The notes: a model not told the origin generated them from the letters alone. 41,727 bases of DNA from Bacillota bacterium (GCA_021846565.1 JAJZWS010000026.1:1-41727), one strand, 5' to 3'; numbered from the stretch's first letter, positions 1-10,857 are shown. Numbers and translations are program-made.

Positions 1-154
1 GGGTCCCGGTCGGCCGCCGATGAGCGGGGGCCCCGGTCGGCCGCCGATGAGCGGGGGTCCCGGTCGGCCGCCGATGGGCGGGGGTCCCGGTCGGCCGCCG
101 ATGGGCGGGGGTCCCGGTCGGCCGCCGATGGGCGGGGGCCCCGGTCGGCCGAGC
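1..154 (+). repeat. 27-bp in-frame tandem repeat in infB
   Basis: There are five full 27-bp units (20-46, 47-73, 74-100, 101-127, 128-154) and a partial unit at 1-19. Each encodes nine residues of the form [10 protein letters not shown]. Units differ only at a few positions (agc/ggc, ggt/ggc), and the last unit ends in gagc instead of gccg. The array continues past the left edge, so its full copy number is unknown. The units are contiguous and in frame, so they expand the disordered IF-2 N-terminus without breaking it. Near-identity at the DNA level suggests recent slippage or unequal recombination. Confidence 0.95.
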
Positions 155-2176
155 GGTCCAGGGAACGCCAGCGGAGCGGCGGGACGGCCGCGGCCCGGGA
201 CGGGTCGTCCCGGGGGCGGTCCGCCCGCGCCAGCAGCACGCGGCAAGGATCAGCCCAACCGCCGCGCCGCCGCGGGGGGCGGTAAGGACCGTCGCGGGGG
301 TCGCCCTGGAGGGGTCGGGCATGGCCGGCGTTGGCAGGACGACGATTTTCGCGGGCGCTCGCGCCGTCCCAAGGCGATGGCGAAACCGTCCTCGATGCCG
401 CCCGTCAATCGGCGGGTGGTGGTGGCAGGTTCTGTCTCCGTCAAGGATCTGGCCGACCAGTTGGGCGTGAAGGCCGGCGACCTGATTCGGCGGCTAATGG
501 ACCTGGGGGTCATGGCCACTCTGAACCATGAGCTGGACCGCGACACCGCGGTCATTGTGGCCGGGGAGTTTGGGGCACGCGTGGAGGAGCGGGCCACGCA
601 GGAGGAGCGCGAAGGCGTGATCATCGCCGGTGGCGAGGACCAGGACGAGGATTTGGTGGCGCGTCCCCCGGTCATCACTGTGATGGGACACGTCGATCAC
701 GGAAAAACCTCGCTCTTGGACCACATTCGCTCGACGCGGGTGACCGCCCAGGAAGCAGGCGGCATCACGCAGCACATCGGGGCGTCGGTGGTCGAGTGGC
801 AGGAAAACCGCTTAGTGTTCCTGGACACGCCGGGTCATGAGGCGTTCACCGCCATGCGGGCTCGGGGCGCTCAGGTCACCGACCTGGCGGTGCTGGTGGT
901 GGCAGCCAACGACGGCGTGATGCCGCAAACGGTGGAAGCCATCAACCATGCGCGCGCCGCCAATGTGCCCGTGGTGGTCGCCATCAACAAGATTGACCTG
1001 GAAGATGCCAACCCCGAGCGGGTTAAGCAAGGTCTCACGGAGCATCAGCTGGTGCCGGAGGAATGGGGTGGGGACACCATCATGGTGCCGGTGTCGGCGC
1101 GGACCGGCGAAGGGATGGACCGGTTGCTGCAGAGCCTGGTGGCTCAGGCGGAGGTGCTGGAATTGTCCGCCAACCCAGACCGGGCAGGGCAGGGGATTAT
1201 CATCGAGGCGCAGTTGGACCGCGGCCGCGGCCCGGTGGCCACGGTACTGGTCAAGCGAGGCACCTTGAAGGTTGGCGATGCCTTCGTCTCGGGCCATGTG
1301 TGGGGACGGGTCCGCGCGCTCATCAACGACCGTGGGGAGCGGGTGGAGCGGGCCGGGCCGTCGATGCCGGTGGAAGTGCTGGGTTTTGCTGAGGTGCCTG
1401 GCGCGGGAGATGACTTCATCGTGCTGTCGGATGACAAGCAGGCGCACGAGATTGCCGATGCGCGGCGCCAGCGGCGGCGCGACAAGGAGACGGCGGCGAT
1501 TGTGTCGCACGGTGTCTCGCTGGATGAGTTTTATCAACGGCTGCAGGATAGCGAAGTCCGGGATTTGAATCTGGTGGTCAAGGCGGACGTTCAGGGTTCG
1601 GCAGAGGCGTTGGCGGAGTCACTGGGGAAGATTGCGCACGAAGAAGCCCGGGTCCGCATCCTTCACACGGGTGTGGGGGCGGTGACGGAATCCGACGTCA
1701 TGCTCGCGTCCGCATCCCACGCGATCGTCGTGGGGTTTGGCGTGGGGACCGACGGCAAGGCCCGCCGGCTCGCCGAACAGGAGCACGTCGACATCCGGAT
1801 GTACCGAGTCATTTATGATGCGATCGACGACGTGCGCCAGGCTCTGACAGGGCTGTTGTCGCCGAAGTTCCAGGAAGTGATTGTGGGGCGGGCCGAAGTG
1901 CGGGAGGTGTTCAAGGTACCCAAGATTGGGGCGGTCGCGGGCTCCTACGTGACCGAGGGCAAGGTGGCCCGGGGCGGCCAGGTGCGGGTCCTGCGCGATG
2001 GCAAGGTGGTGCACGAAGGGCCGATCGCGTCGCTGCGCCGCTTTAAGGACGATGTCCGGGAGGTGGCCACAGGCTACGAATGCGGCATCGGGTTGGAGCG
2101 GTTCAACGACATTAAAGTGGGGGACCACTTTGAGGTGTTTGCCCAAGAAGAAGTTCCGACGAGCCAAGCCGGGTGA
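2..2176 (+). CDS. infB: Translation initiation factor IF-2, 5' end cut by window edge
   Basis: IF-2 is the GTPase that brings initiator tRNA to the 30S subunit and promotes 50S joining. The frame is open to the first base, so the true start lies upstream; 724 codons are visible. The N-terminal part is low-complexity Gly/Pro/Arg repeats, then a basic linker. The IF2_N-like domain ([22 protein letters not shown]) is followed by a full G domain: G1 GHVDHGKTS near residue 225, G3 DTPGHEAF, G4 NKID and G5 SART. Domains II-IV follow to the C-terminus. The stop overlaps the rbfA start (GTGA), so the two genes are probably translationally coupled. nusA and the YlxR/YlxQ genes usually precede infB but lie outside the window. 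Identity is certain. Confidence 0.98.
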   Translation, partial: GPGRPPMSGGPGRPPMSGGPGRPPMGGGPGRPPMGGGPGRPPMGGGPGRPSGPGNASGAAGRPRPGTGRPGGGPPAPAARGKDQPNRRAAAGGGKDRRGGRPGGVGHGRRWQDDDFRGRSRRPKAMAKPSSMPPVNRRVVVAGSVSVKDLADQLGVKAGDLIRRLMDLGVMATLNHELDRDTAVIVAGEFGARVEERATQEEREGVIIAGGEDQDEDLVARPPVITVMGHVDHGKTSLLDHIRSTRVTAQEAGGITQHIGASVVEWQENRLVFLDTPGHEAFTAMRARGAQVTDLAVLVVAANDGVMPQTVEAINHARAANVPVVVAINKIDLEDANPERVKQGLTEHQLVPEEWGGDTIMVPVSARTGEGMDRLLQSLVAQAEVLELSANPDRAGQGIIIEAQLDRGRGPVATVLVKRGTLKVGDAFVSGHVWGRVRALINDRGERVERAGPSMPVEVLGFAEVPGAGDDFIVLSDDKQAHEIADARRQRRRDKETAAIVSHGVSLDEFYQRLQDSEVRDLNLVVKADVQGSAEALAESLGKIAHEEARVRILHTGVGAVTESDVMLASASHAIVVGFGVGTDGKARRLAEQEHVDIRMYRVIYDAIDDVRQALTGLLSPKFQEVIVGRAEVREVFKVPKIGAVAGSYVTEGKVARGGQVRVLRDGKVVHEGPIASLRRFKDDVREVATGYECGIGLERFNDIKVGDHFEVFAQEEVPTSQAG

Positions 2177-2541
2177 AGCAGGAACGGGCCGAACGCGTTG
2201 GCGAGGCGATGCGCACCGAGCTGGCGGACCTGTTGGAAACCTCGGTCAAGGACCCGCGCGTCGGGTTCGTGAGCCTGACACGGGTGGAAGTCAGCCGCGA
2301 CTTGGCTCAGGCCAAGGTTTACGTGAGCGTGCTGGACGCGGCGCACGAGGTGGAGAGCCTCGCGGGCTTGCGCAGTGCGGCGCGGTTTCTCCGCGGGGAG
2401 GTTGCGCGTCGGGTGCAGCTCAGGGTGGCGCCCCAGCTGGTGTTTCTGATCGACCGGGGCATCCAGCAAAGCATGGCGGTGCAGGCCCTCCTGAAGGAGG
2501 CGGGCGCCGTGCCGCCGCCGCGCGATCCCGGCGATGAGTGA
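2173..2541 (+). CDS. rbfA: Ribosome-binding factor A
   Basis: RbfA is a small KH-fold protein that binds the 30S subunit and helps mature the 5' end of 16S rRNA. At 122 residues it has the usual length. Family features visible are the N-terminal basic helix ([21 protein letters not shown]), the KDPRVGFVSLTRVEVSRDLAQAKVYVS strand-helix core, and the LRSAARFLRGEVARRVQLRVAPQLVF segment. The start is GTG at 2173, overlapping the infB stop. The 3' end overlaps the next gene by 8 nt, so infB-rbfA-nrnA read as one operon, the conserved Firmicutes order. Confidence 0.96.
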   Translation: MKQERAERVGEAMRTELADLLETSVKDPRVGFVSLTRVEVSRDLAQAKVYVSVLDAAHEVESLAGLRSAARFLRGEVARRVQLRVAPQLVFLIDRGIQQSMAVQALLKEAGAVPPPRDPGDE

Positions 2542-3541
2542 CGCCGACCGGTCGGCGGTGGTGGCGGAGCTCACCCGCGCTCAGCGGGTGGCGGTCGTCA
2601 TGCACGTGCTGCCGGACGGCGATACCACCGGGTCTGCCCTGGGGTTAGCGGCTGTGCTTCGGTCGCGCGGGCGGACCGTGTCGGTCCTGGGCCCGGACCC
2701 GGTGCTCCCCCCGTATCAGTTTTTACCCGGCGCGGCGGCAGTGGCGTCCGGTCCGCTCTCCCCGATCCGCACACCGGAGGCAGACGTGGTGGTGACGGTC
2801 GACTGCGGCCACCCCGACCGTTGCTTCGGGCTGGGGGGGCTCCGCCAGTTGGCCCCTCGGGTGGTGAACATCGATCACCACCGCTCCAACCCGCTCTTCG
2901 GCGACGTCAACTGGGTGGAGCCTTCGCGGGCGGCCGTGGGCGAGATGCTGGTCGACCTCAGTGACGCTGCCGGTTGGCCCGTGAGCGTCGATGCGGCCCT
3001 TTGCCTGTACGTGTCACTCGTCTCGGACACCGAGGGGCTGCGGTTTGGCTCTCACGATAGTCGGGAGCTGGAGACGGCAGCGCGGCTGGTGCGGGTGGGG
3101 TTGGATCCCGACCGCATCGCGCGCCAGTTGTGGGAAAACCAGACATGGCCACGCGCGCGTCTGACCGGATGGATGTGGTCCCACGTCGAGCACGACGTCG
3201 CGGGCCGCGTCGTCTGGGTGCGCGTGTCGGCGGGTGTGCAACGGGACTTGGGGGCGCACCCCGAGGATGCGGAAGGGCTTATCAACGGGCTGCGTGCCTT
3301 AGAGGGCGTCCAATTGGCGCTTTTCTTCCGTGAAGAAGAGAGCGGAGCCGTGAAAGTGTCGATCAGAAGCCGTCCGCCGTTTTCCGCGGGCGCACTGGCC
3401 GAACGGCTGGGGGGCGGAGGCCACGAGCACGCCGCCGGGATCGTCTTGGGCCCGGGTCTGGACGAGGCGGTGCGCTCGGTGCTGGCCCTCGTGAAGCAGG
3501 AGTGTGGGGAGACGATAAACTGGACGGATTTGTCAGTCTGA
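2534..3541 (+). CDS. nrnA: DHH/DHHA1 phosphoesterase, NrnA-type oligoribonuclease/pAp phosphatase
   Basis: This 335-residue protein belongs to the DHH superfamily. NrnA degrades 2-5 nt oligoribonucleotides and dephosphorylates pAp, using Mn2+. Visible motifs are HVLPDGDTTGS (motif I, metal ligands, near residue 24), VTVDCG (motif II), IDHH (the DHH motif) and VSDTEGLRFG. Near the C-terminus is the DHHA1 substrate-binding signature GGGGHEHAAG. It overlaps rbfA upstream and truB downstream, the standard position of this gene in Firmicutes (B. subtilis ytqI is elsewhere, but many Clostridia carry it here). The start is ATG 2534. A general DHH nanoRNase role is firm; the preferred substrate is inferred. 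Confidence 0.9.
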   Translation: MSDADRSAVVAELTRAQRVAVVMHVLPDGDTTGSALGLAAVLRSRGRTVSVLGPDPVLPPYQFLPGAAAVASGPLSPIRTPEADVVVTVDCGHPDRCFGLGGLRQLAPRVVNIDHHRSNPLFGDVNWVEPSRAAVGEMLVDLSDAAGWPVSVDAALCLYVSLVSDTEGLRFGSHDSRELETAARLVRVGLDPDRIARQLWENQTWPRARLTGWMWSHVEHDVAGRVVWVRVSAGVQRDLGAHPEDAEGLINGLRALEGVQLALFFREEESGAVKVSIRSRPPFSAGALAERLGGGGHEHAAGIVLGPGLDEAVRSVLALVKQECGETINWTDLSV

Positions 3542-4395
3542 TCAAGCCGCCGGGTATGACGGCGCACGACGTGGTGGCGCGGGTACGCCGCGGCCTGGGC
3601 GGGGTTCGCGTGGGCCACACGGGGACACTGGACCCCGATGCGGCGGGTGTGCTGGTGCTAGCCGTGGGCCGCGCCCGTCATTTGCTGGCTTGGTCGGATC
3701 TGTCGCCCAAGCAGTATTGGGGTCGGGCGGTGTTGGGGTGGTCCACGGACTCGCTGGATGCCGCGGGTGCCGCGGCGGCGCGCTCGCATCCTCCATGGCC
3801 CGGTTATGCGGACTGGGAGCGCTCGAGCCGTTGGCTCCTTGGCCAGGGGCTGACCCTGCCCCCCGCGGTGTCGGCCAAGCAGGTGCAGGGGCGCCGGGCC
3901 TACGACGCGGCCCGCCACGGCGAACGGGTGTGGCTCCCACCCGTCGGGGTGTTTGTCCACGACCTCACCGTCGAGAGCGCGCGCGACAACGCCGCCACGT
4001 TTCTCGCCACGACGGCGGGTGGGGTGTACATTCGCGCGCTGGTGAGGGACTGGGGCCACCTCATGGGGCACGCCGCCCATCTGGCCGCGCTCATCCGCAC
4101 GCAGGTGGGACCGTTTCGGATTGAAGCCGCGGCGACGCTGGAAGAGTGGGACACCGACCGCCGGGGCTGGGACGGCCGCTGGCAGCCGGGGTGGTCGGGA
4201 CCCGTCCTGCCCGTGAATGAGGCGGACCGGGATCGCATTTTGCGCGGCCAACGCCCCCGGGGCGTGTCTTGGGCGGGCCCGACCGCGCTCGTGCACGCGG
4301 ATACCCTTTTGGCGGTGGTTGACGAGCGAGGGTTTCGTCACGTGTTCGTGGAGGGTGGCGGGTGGCCGGGGAGCCGCGAGCACGGGATCACGTGA
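3502..4395 (+). CDS. truB: tRNA pseudouridine(55) synthase
   Basis: TruB isomerises U55 of the T-loop in tRNA. The catalytic motif GHTGTLDPDAAGVL is intact, with the nucleophilic Asp encoded at 3631. KPPGMTAHDVV at the N-terminus, KQVQGRRAYDAARHG and YIRALVRDWG are also typical. The frame opens with GTG at 3502, but the only nearby Shine-Dalgarno sequence (AGGAG, 3498-3502) touches that codon. Homologs usually begin just before the D-G-F/V-hydrophobic-K-P motif. A CTG at 3520 lies about 8 nt after a GGGGAG (3506-3511) and would give exactly that N-terminus, so it is a credible alternative start. The gene overlaps nrnA by 40 nt (GTG) or 22 nt (CTG). Confidence 0.95.
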   Translation: MWGDDKLDGFVSLIKPPGMTAHDVVARVRRGLGGVRVGHTGTLDPDAAGVLVLAVGRARHLLAWSDLSPKQYWGRAVLGWSTDSLDAAGAAAARSHPPWPGYADWERSSRWLLGQGLTLPPAVSAKQVQGRRAYDAARHGERVWLPPVGVFVHDLTVESARDNAATFLATTAGGVYIRALVRDWGHLMGHAAHLAALIRTQVGPFRIEAAATLEEWDTDRRGWDGRWQPGWSGPVLPVNEADRDRILRGQRPRGVSWAGPTALVHADTLLAVVDERGFRHVFVEGGGWPGSREHGIT

Positions 4396-4414
4396 GGAGC
4401 GGGGTGGATCGACA

Positions 4415-5380
4415 ATGAGGCAGCTCGGGCCGGAAGAGGAGTACGCCGGAACCCCAGTGGTGACGATGGGGACGTTTGACGGCGTCCATCGGGGCCATCA
4501 GGGATTGATGGCCCGCGCGCGCGCGCTGGCTGGGACGCTGGGCACGGACTGGCTGGTCGTGACCTTTGACCCGCCTCCGAGTGAGGTGCTGCGCGGCGAC
4601 GCGGCCCCGCAGCAGCTCACACCGCTGGAGGAAAAGCTTTGGTGGCTGGAGCGCTTGGGCGTGCCGGCCGTCGCGGTGGTGCCCTTCACCCCGGATTTGG
4701 CAGCCTGGCCCGGCGAGCGGTTTCTGGACGAAGTCGTCCAGGCGCGGCTGCATGCCACCGCGGTGATCGAGGGACCCAATTTTACTTATGGGGCCGGCGG
4801 CCAGGGCAACCTGGATACGCTCATGCGCTGGGGTGCCGCTAGAGGGGTCCGGGTCGAGCGCGCGCAGCCCGTCAGCGTTTCCGGGGCCGAGGGGGCCCTG
4901 TTGTCCAGTTCCCGGATTCGCGCGGCGGTGGCGGCGCAGGAGTTGGCGGTTGTGGCGGCGAGCCTCGGACGGCCCTATTCGGCCACCGGGCTGGTGGTTC
5001 CCGGTGATGGACGGGGACGCACGATTGGGGTTCCGACCGCCAACCTGGCGCTGTCGCCCAAGAAGCTGATGCCGCCCGCCGGCGTCTACGCCGGCTGGGC
5101 GTGGACAGCGGAGTGCCGCTGGCCCGCCGTGGCCAATTTCGGGTGGCGGCCAACTTTTGGCGGCCAAGCCCCCCGGCTGGAGGTGCACCTGCTGGATGCG
5201 GCGCCCGGGCTCGATTTGTATGGCGTGCGGTTGTCGATGAGCCTGGCCGTCGCGGTGCGGCCCGAGCGCCGTTTCGCGGCGGTGGACGCGCTGGTGGCTC
5301 AGATCCAACAGGACATTGCGCGGGTAAGGGCGCTCGCGAGCCAGGAACGGTTGCCCGGACCCGATGGCGTGTTTGGATGA
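4415..5380 (+). CDS. ribF: Bifunctional riboflavin kinase / FAD synthetase
   Basis: RibF converts riboflavin to FMN (C-terminal kinase domain) and FMN to FAD (N-terminal nucleotidyltransferase domain). The 321-residue length fits. The N-terminal half carries GTFDGVHRGHQ (HxGH nucleotidyltransferase motif), the GPNFTYG loop and SSSRIRAA. The C-terminal half carries GRGRTIGVPTANL (kinase ATP/Mg site) and ANFGWRPTF. An upstream in-frame extension to 4217 overlaps truB and has no family similarity. ATG 4415 was chosen because it follows a GGAG/GGGGTGG ribosome-binding region at about 4396-4406. The gene follows truB by 19 nt, the usual Firmicutes order. Confidence 0.96.
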   Translation: MRQLGPEEEYAGTPVVTMGTFDGVHRGHQGLMARARALAGTLGTDWLVVTFDPPPSEVLRGDAAPQQLTPLEEKLWWLERLGVPAVAVVPFTPDLAAWPGERFLDEVVQARLHATAVIEGPNFTYGAGGQGNLDTLMRWGAARGVRVERAQPVSVSGAEGALLSSSRIRAAVAAQELAVVAASLGRPYSATGLVVPGDGRGRTIGVPTANLALSPKKLMPPAGVYAGWAWTAECRWPAVANFGWRPTFGGQAPRLEVHLLDAAPGLDLYGVRLSMSLAVAVRPERRFAAVDALVAQIQQDIARVRALASQERLPGPDGVFG

Positions 5381-5411
5381 GGCGCATCGCAACCCGATGG
5401 ATCAGGCCGAT

Positions 5412-5450
5412 GCGCGCAGGGGACGATCGGAATGCGGGGTGCCTGCGCGC
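5412..5450. repeat. 9-bp perfect inverted repeat between ribF and rpsO
   Basis: GCGCGCAGG at 5412-5420 is exactly complementary to CCTGCGCGC at 5442-5450, with a 21-nt loop. There is no T-run after it, so it is a weak candidate for an intrinsic terminator of the ribF unit. It ends 3 nt before the extended -10 element of the presumed rpsO promoter, so it could instead be an operator. Confidence 0.55.
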
Positions 5451-5452
5451 CG

Positions 5453-5461
5453 TGGTACAAT
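5453..5461 (+). promoter_or_regulatory. Extended -10 promoter candidate for rpsO
   Basis: TGGTACAAT at 5453-5461 matches an extended -10 (TGn followed by TACAAT, 5 of 6 to TATAAT). No good -35 is visible 17 nt upstream, which extended -10 promoters tolerate. Transcription would begin near 5468 and give a leader of about 58 nt before rpsO. Such leaders often carry S15 autoregulatory structure, but no specific fold could be confirmed by eye. Confidence 0.5.
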
Positions 5462-5525
5462 GACCCGAACCGCCCAGGACCCGCGTAGTCGCAGCTTGGC
5501 CGAGAACCGTTAGTACAGGAGGATG

Positions 5526-5798
5526 ATGGGTACGTTAGCGTCGGAGAAGAAGCAGGAAATCATTGCGGAGCACCGGGTCCACTCCACCGACACGGGCTCA
5601 CCCGAAGTACAGGTGGCGATTTTGACCCGCAGGATCCTGGACCTGACCGCGCACCTGCAGGTGCACAAGAAGGACCATCACTCCCGCCGTGGCTTGTTGA
5701 TGATGGTCGGGCAGCGCCGGGCGCTGTTGAACTACCTACGCAAGTCGGACAGTGGCCGCTACCGCAAGCTCATCGCAGATCTGGGGCTCCGGCGCTAA
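5526..5798 (+). CDS. rpsO: 30S ribosomal protein S15
   Basis: S15 binds the central domain of 16S rRNA early in 30S assembly. The 90-residue sequence has the family hallmarks: [27 protein letters not shown], the [25 protein letters not shown] helix and the [10 protein letters not shown] end. Two ATGs occur in a row (5523 and 5526). The ribosome-binding site AGGAGG (5517-5522) touches the first, so 5526 is preferred although its 3-nt spacing is still short. pnp follows, the nearly universal rpsO-pnp pair. Confidence 0.97.
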   Translation: MGTLASEKKQEIIAEHRVHSTDTGSPEVQVAILTRRILDLTAHLQVHKKDHHSRRGLLMMVGQRRALLNYLRKSDSGRYRKLIADLGLRR

Positions 5799-5815
5799 AC
5801 CGGCGCCCCAAATTT
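5783..5815 (+). terminator. Weak hairpin after rpsO
   Basis: GGGGC (5783-5787) can pair with GCCCC (5805-5809). An alternative inner stem is GGCGC (5791-5795) with GCGCC. The hairpin is followed by AAATTTT (5810-5815... partly A-rich). It overlaps the last rpsO codons. It may be an attenuator or processing site between rpsO and pnp; the stem is short and the call is tentative. A CATAAT at 5838-5843 with TTGCGC 17 nt upstream could be a weak pnp promoter. Confidence 0.3.
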
Positions 5816-5902
5816 TGCGCCCCGCCCCACGGTGGTCCATAATGCAACGGATGAGAACAGGTCGCATGACAATCGAGTGAGATCGAGGGAGGAATCCAAC
5901 TG

Positions 5903-8107
<2,205 letters not shown>

Positions 8108-8287
8108 CCGACGGCAGCACCCTCGGGGGATGGCCAGACGATAGGGAAACCGATGGGTGCGCCGAAAGGGGCACGCTGGCTTGTGCTGGGATGAGCCCTG
8201 GACGTGTCCGCCTCGGCGCTGCCTCAGTCGGATGATCGCGGGCCGCCGCGCATACCGTGCACAAAGCGGGCGCGGGGAGGCCAGGGA

Positions 8288-9034
8288 ATGTGGATCGAGG
8301 TGTGGTCGTGGCGGCGCGTCGTCGGGCGGGCCGCCACGTGGTATGAGCTGGCGGCCGCCGTGTTGGTGGGGCTGGCCCTGGTGGGGGCGCCGCGGTGGGA
8401 GAGCGCGGCGGCCCCGCCGCCTGTGCCAGTGTACCGGGTCATCACCCGGGAACCGGTCATGGCGCTCAGCATCAATGTCGTGTGGGGCACCGAGTTCGTT
8501 CCCCAGATTCTCAGCACCCTGATGGCGGCGCACGTCCCCGCGACGTTCTTTGTGGGGGGCGCGTGGGCGGCGGCCAACCCCGCCTTGGTGCAGCAAATGG
8601 TGCGGGACCAGATGGCGGTCGAAAATCACGGCTACGCGCATCGCCACTCCAATCAACTGTCCTTTCACGAAAACCTGAATGAGATCGCCCGGGCCGCCCG
8701 CGCCATTCAGCTGGCGGGCGCGCCCCGGCCGACCCTTTACGCTCCTCCCTACGGGGAGTTCAACGGTACGGTGCTGGCGGCCGCGGAGGCTTTGCACAAC
8801 CTGGTGATCCTGTGGACCATCGACACAATTGACTGGCGGCCCTCATCGGATGCGGGGCTTATCACCGCTCGCGTGCTGGCCAAGGCCCAGGCGGGGGCGA
8901 TTGTCCTCATGCATCCCACCAGTCGGACCCTCGCGGCTCTGCCCGGCCTGGTGGCCGGCTTGCACGCGGCCGGCTATCACCTGGTAACTGTTCCCCAGCT
9001 CCTCGGGCGCGGTACGCCGACGGGGGACGGCTGA
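8288..9034 (+). CDS. ylxY: YlxY-like polysaccharide deacetylase-fold protein, probably catalytically altered
   Basis: This 248-residue protein has one N-terminal hydrophobic segment (YELAAAVLVGLALVG, residues about 18-35), so it is likely membrane-anchored or secreted. A NodB-homology domain follows. The metal-binding His pair is present (ENHGYAHRH), and YAPPYGEFN and LWTIDTIDW match later NodB motifs. Motif 1, normally TFDDG with the catalytic Asp, reads ALSINVVWG: both Asp residues are missing, as I recall for YlxY proteins. The start is ATG 8288 after GGGAGG (about 8276). It sits between pnp and the M16 peptidase gene exactly as ylxY does in B. subtilis. The 180 nt before it show no recognisable gene. 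Confidence 0.82.
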   Translation: MWIEVWSWRRVVGRAATWYELAAAVLVGLALVGAPRWESAAAPPPVPVYRVITREPVMALSINVVWGTEFVPQILSTLMAAHVPATFFVGGAWAAANPALVQQMVRDQMAVENHGYAHRHSNQLSFHENLNEIARAARAIQLAGAPRPTLYAPPYGEFNGTVLAAAEALHNLVILWTIDTIDWRPSSDAGLITARVLAKAQAGAIVLMHPTSRTLAALPGLVAGLHAAGYHLVTVPQLLGRGTPTGDG

Positions 9035-9112
9035 GGTTCTTGGGCGGGCTGGTACGATACACTGGCACCGAAAGGTGTTGGTGCTTTGGGAACCAAGGGG
9101 GCCCCGGGGGTC

Positions 9113-10414
9113 ATGGAGGTGGAGGCGGCGGCCAACGGGTGTCGCCTCGCCATGGAATCAGGGGGCGCCGGGCACGGGGGCTCCGCGGCGGTGGCCGTCT
9201 TTGTCGGGGCCGGGTCCCGCGACGAGCCGCCGCGCGAGTGGGGAGCGGCGCATTTGCTGGAACACCTGGCGTTCAAGGGTGCCGGTGGTCTCAGCACCGC
9301 GGCATTGGCGGACCGCATGGACCGGTTAGGTGGGGATGTCAACGCTTATACAACGCGCGAAGTGACGTGCTACCACGCGCACTGCCTGGCCGAGGACTGG
9401 GAGGCCGCGTTCGAGCTGGTGTGGGCACTGGCCACGGCCCCGCACCTCGAGGCCGAAGACCTGGAGCGGGAGCGCGGGGTGGTGGAGGCCGAACTGCGCG
9501 AGGCACTGAACGATCCGGAGGACCGCGCAGAAAACACGTACCTGAAAGCATTGTGGGGAGACCACCCGGTTTCCCGCGAAGTTTTGGGATCGGCGGCCAG
9601 TCTCCGGCGGATGACGATCGAGGGACTTCGGGCCTTTCACACGCGGACCTATGCGCCCGCACGGACCTTGGTGGTGGTGGCAGGCGGCTGGGGGGGGCCG
9701 GATCCTGCGGAGGCGCGAGCTCGAATGTTGCGTCGGATGGCCGCGTGGGCACCGTCGCCCGCGCTCACCCCGCCGCCGCGGGGCGAGCCGACGGCGTTTG
9801 GCGCGGAGCGTCTGACGCGGGTAGCCGGAGACCAGGCCTATGTCGTGATGGGATGGCCGGCGGTGCCTTGGAACCACCCGGATGCGATGATTTATCGAAT
9901 GCTGGGCGTTGTGCTCGGGGGGCAGAACACCAGTCGGCTGTGGCAGCGCATCCGGGAGCAAGAGGGCCTAGCTTATCAGGTGGGGGCCGGGTACAGCGGG
10001 CACCGGGACCACGGGGACCTGTCGCTGTCCGCGGCCGTCGCCGCCGATCAGGTGGAGCGCGTGGTCACCGAGATGGCGGCCGAGTGGCGGGGGATCACCG
10101 AGCGGCCGCCGACGCCGGACGAACTGGACCGCGCGGCCACGCAACTCAAAATTGGCATTGTGTTTCAGGAGGAAAGTCCAGAAGGCCGCCTCCATCGCGT
10201 CGCGCCCTGGGTAGCAGCTGGCTGGACGGTGCCGACCGTGGCGGATCTGGTGGCCGCCGTAGACCGCGTCCGCCGGGACGACGTGCTGCGCGTGGTGGAC
10301 GAGGTGAATCGGCAGGGCATGCCGCGCATCGCACTGGCCGCGGCGGGCCCGCGGCGGGCCCTGGTGCCGGGGCTGCGGGCGCGGTTTGTGGATGAAACCG
10401 GCGTGCCGTCCTGA
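9113..10414 (+). CDS. mlpA: M16 family zinc peptidase, MlpA/YmxG type
   Basis: This 433-residue, two-domain M16 (pitrilysin-like) peptidase carries the inverted zinc motif HLLEH near residues 47-51. The downstream Glu lies in the ERERGVVEAELREALNDPED region. GGDVNAYTTREVTCYHAHCL and GGQNTSRLWQRIREQEGLAYQVGAGY match the substrate-cavity and C-terminal R/Y regions. ATG 9113 aligns best with family N-termini. An upstream in-frame TTG (9086) has a fair ribosome-binding site (GAAAGGTG) and would add nine residues. Its place after ylxY and before ymxH matches B. subtilis, where the protein is linked to regulation of secreted proteases. The exact role here is inferred. Confidence 0.93.
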   Translation: MEVEAAANGCRLAMESGGAGHGGSAAVAVFVGAGSRDEPPREWGAAHLLEHLAFKGAGGLSTAALADRMDRLGGDVNAYTTREVTCYHAHCLAEDWEAAFELVWALATAPHLEAEDLERERGVVEAELREALNDPEDRAENTYLKALWGDHPVSREVLGSAASLRRMTIEGLRAFHTRTYAPARTLVVVAGGWGGPDPAEARARMLRRMAAWAPSPALTPPPRGEPTAFGAERLTRVAGDQAYVVMGWPAVPWNHPDAMIYRMLGVVLGGQNTSRLWQRIREQEGLAYQVGAGYSGHRDHGDLSLSAAVAADQVERVVTEMAAEWRGITERPPTPDELDRAATQLKIGIVFQEESPEGRLHRVAPWVAAGWTVPTVADLVAAVDRVRRDDVLRVVDEVNRQGMPRIALAAAGPRRALVPGLRARFVDETGVPS

Positions 10415-10443
10415 CGGGCCGTCGCGACGCCGGGGAGGCGACC

Positions 10444-10857
10444 ATGAGTGAGGGGGAGGAGTCGTTGGGCAACGGGGTGGGGGACGACCGACTGGGAATC
10501 ATCTTCGCCTGGCAGCAGCGCTTCCAGGAGGACCTGGTGGCACGGCGGGGACTGGACTTTGACGAGCGCACCTGGATTCAGAAGCAGGCGTTGGCCCTCA
10601 TCGTGGAGTTGGGTGAGGTGCTGGAAGCCGCTCAGTTCAAGTGGTGGAAAAACCCGGAGTCGTGGGACCGGGCCCATCTGCACGAAGAGCTGGTGGATGT
10701 GCTGCACTTCTACGTGGCCATGTGCCTGGCGGCCGGGATGACCGCGGAGGACCTGTTTCAAGGGTACCTGGCCAAGAACCAGGAAAACTTTCGCCGCCAG
10801 GCTGGTCAGTCCGCCAAACCCGGGTACGCCGCGCCCTTGACCGGAGCCGGCGACTAG
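10444..10857 (+). CDS. Dimeric all-alpha dUTPase / MazG-like nucleotide pyrophosphohydrolase
   Basis: This 137-residue all-alpha NTP-pyrophosphatase is closest to dimeric dUTPases (dUTPase_2), which hydrolyse dUTP to dUMP. The Mg-binding signature is visible as E-L-G-E-V-L-E-A and, after the KWWKNPESW loop, E-E-L-V-D-V-L-H-F. AGMTAEDLFQGYLAKNQENF is the typical C-terminal helix. KFKWWK-like loops between the acidic helices are characteristic of this subfamily. The start ATG 10444 follows GGGGAGGCG. It is an insertion relative to the B. subtilis mlpA-ymxH pair. Substrate choice (dUTP or another nucleotide) is inferred. Confidence 0.82.
   Translation: MSEGEESLGNGVGDDRLGIIFAWQQRFQEDLVARRGLDFDERTWIQKQALALIVELGEVLEAAQFKWWKNPESWDRAHLHEELVDVLHFYVAMCLAAGMTAEDLFQGYLAKNQENFRRQAGQSAKPGYAAPLTGAGD

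Noticed and set aside
1-154. CRISPR-like array at the left edge
   Set aside because: Units are contiguous without spacers and are in frame within infB.
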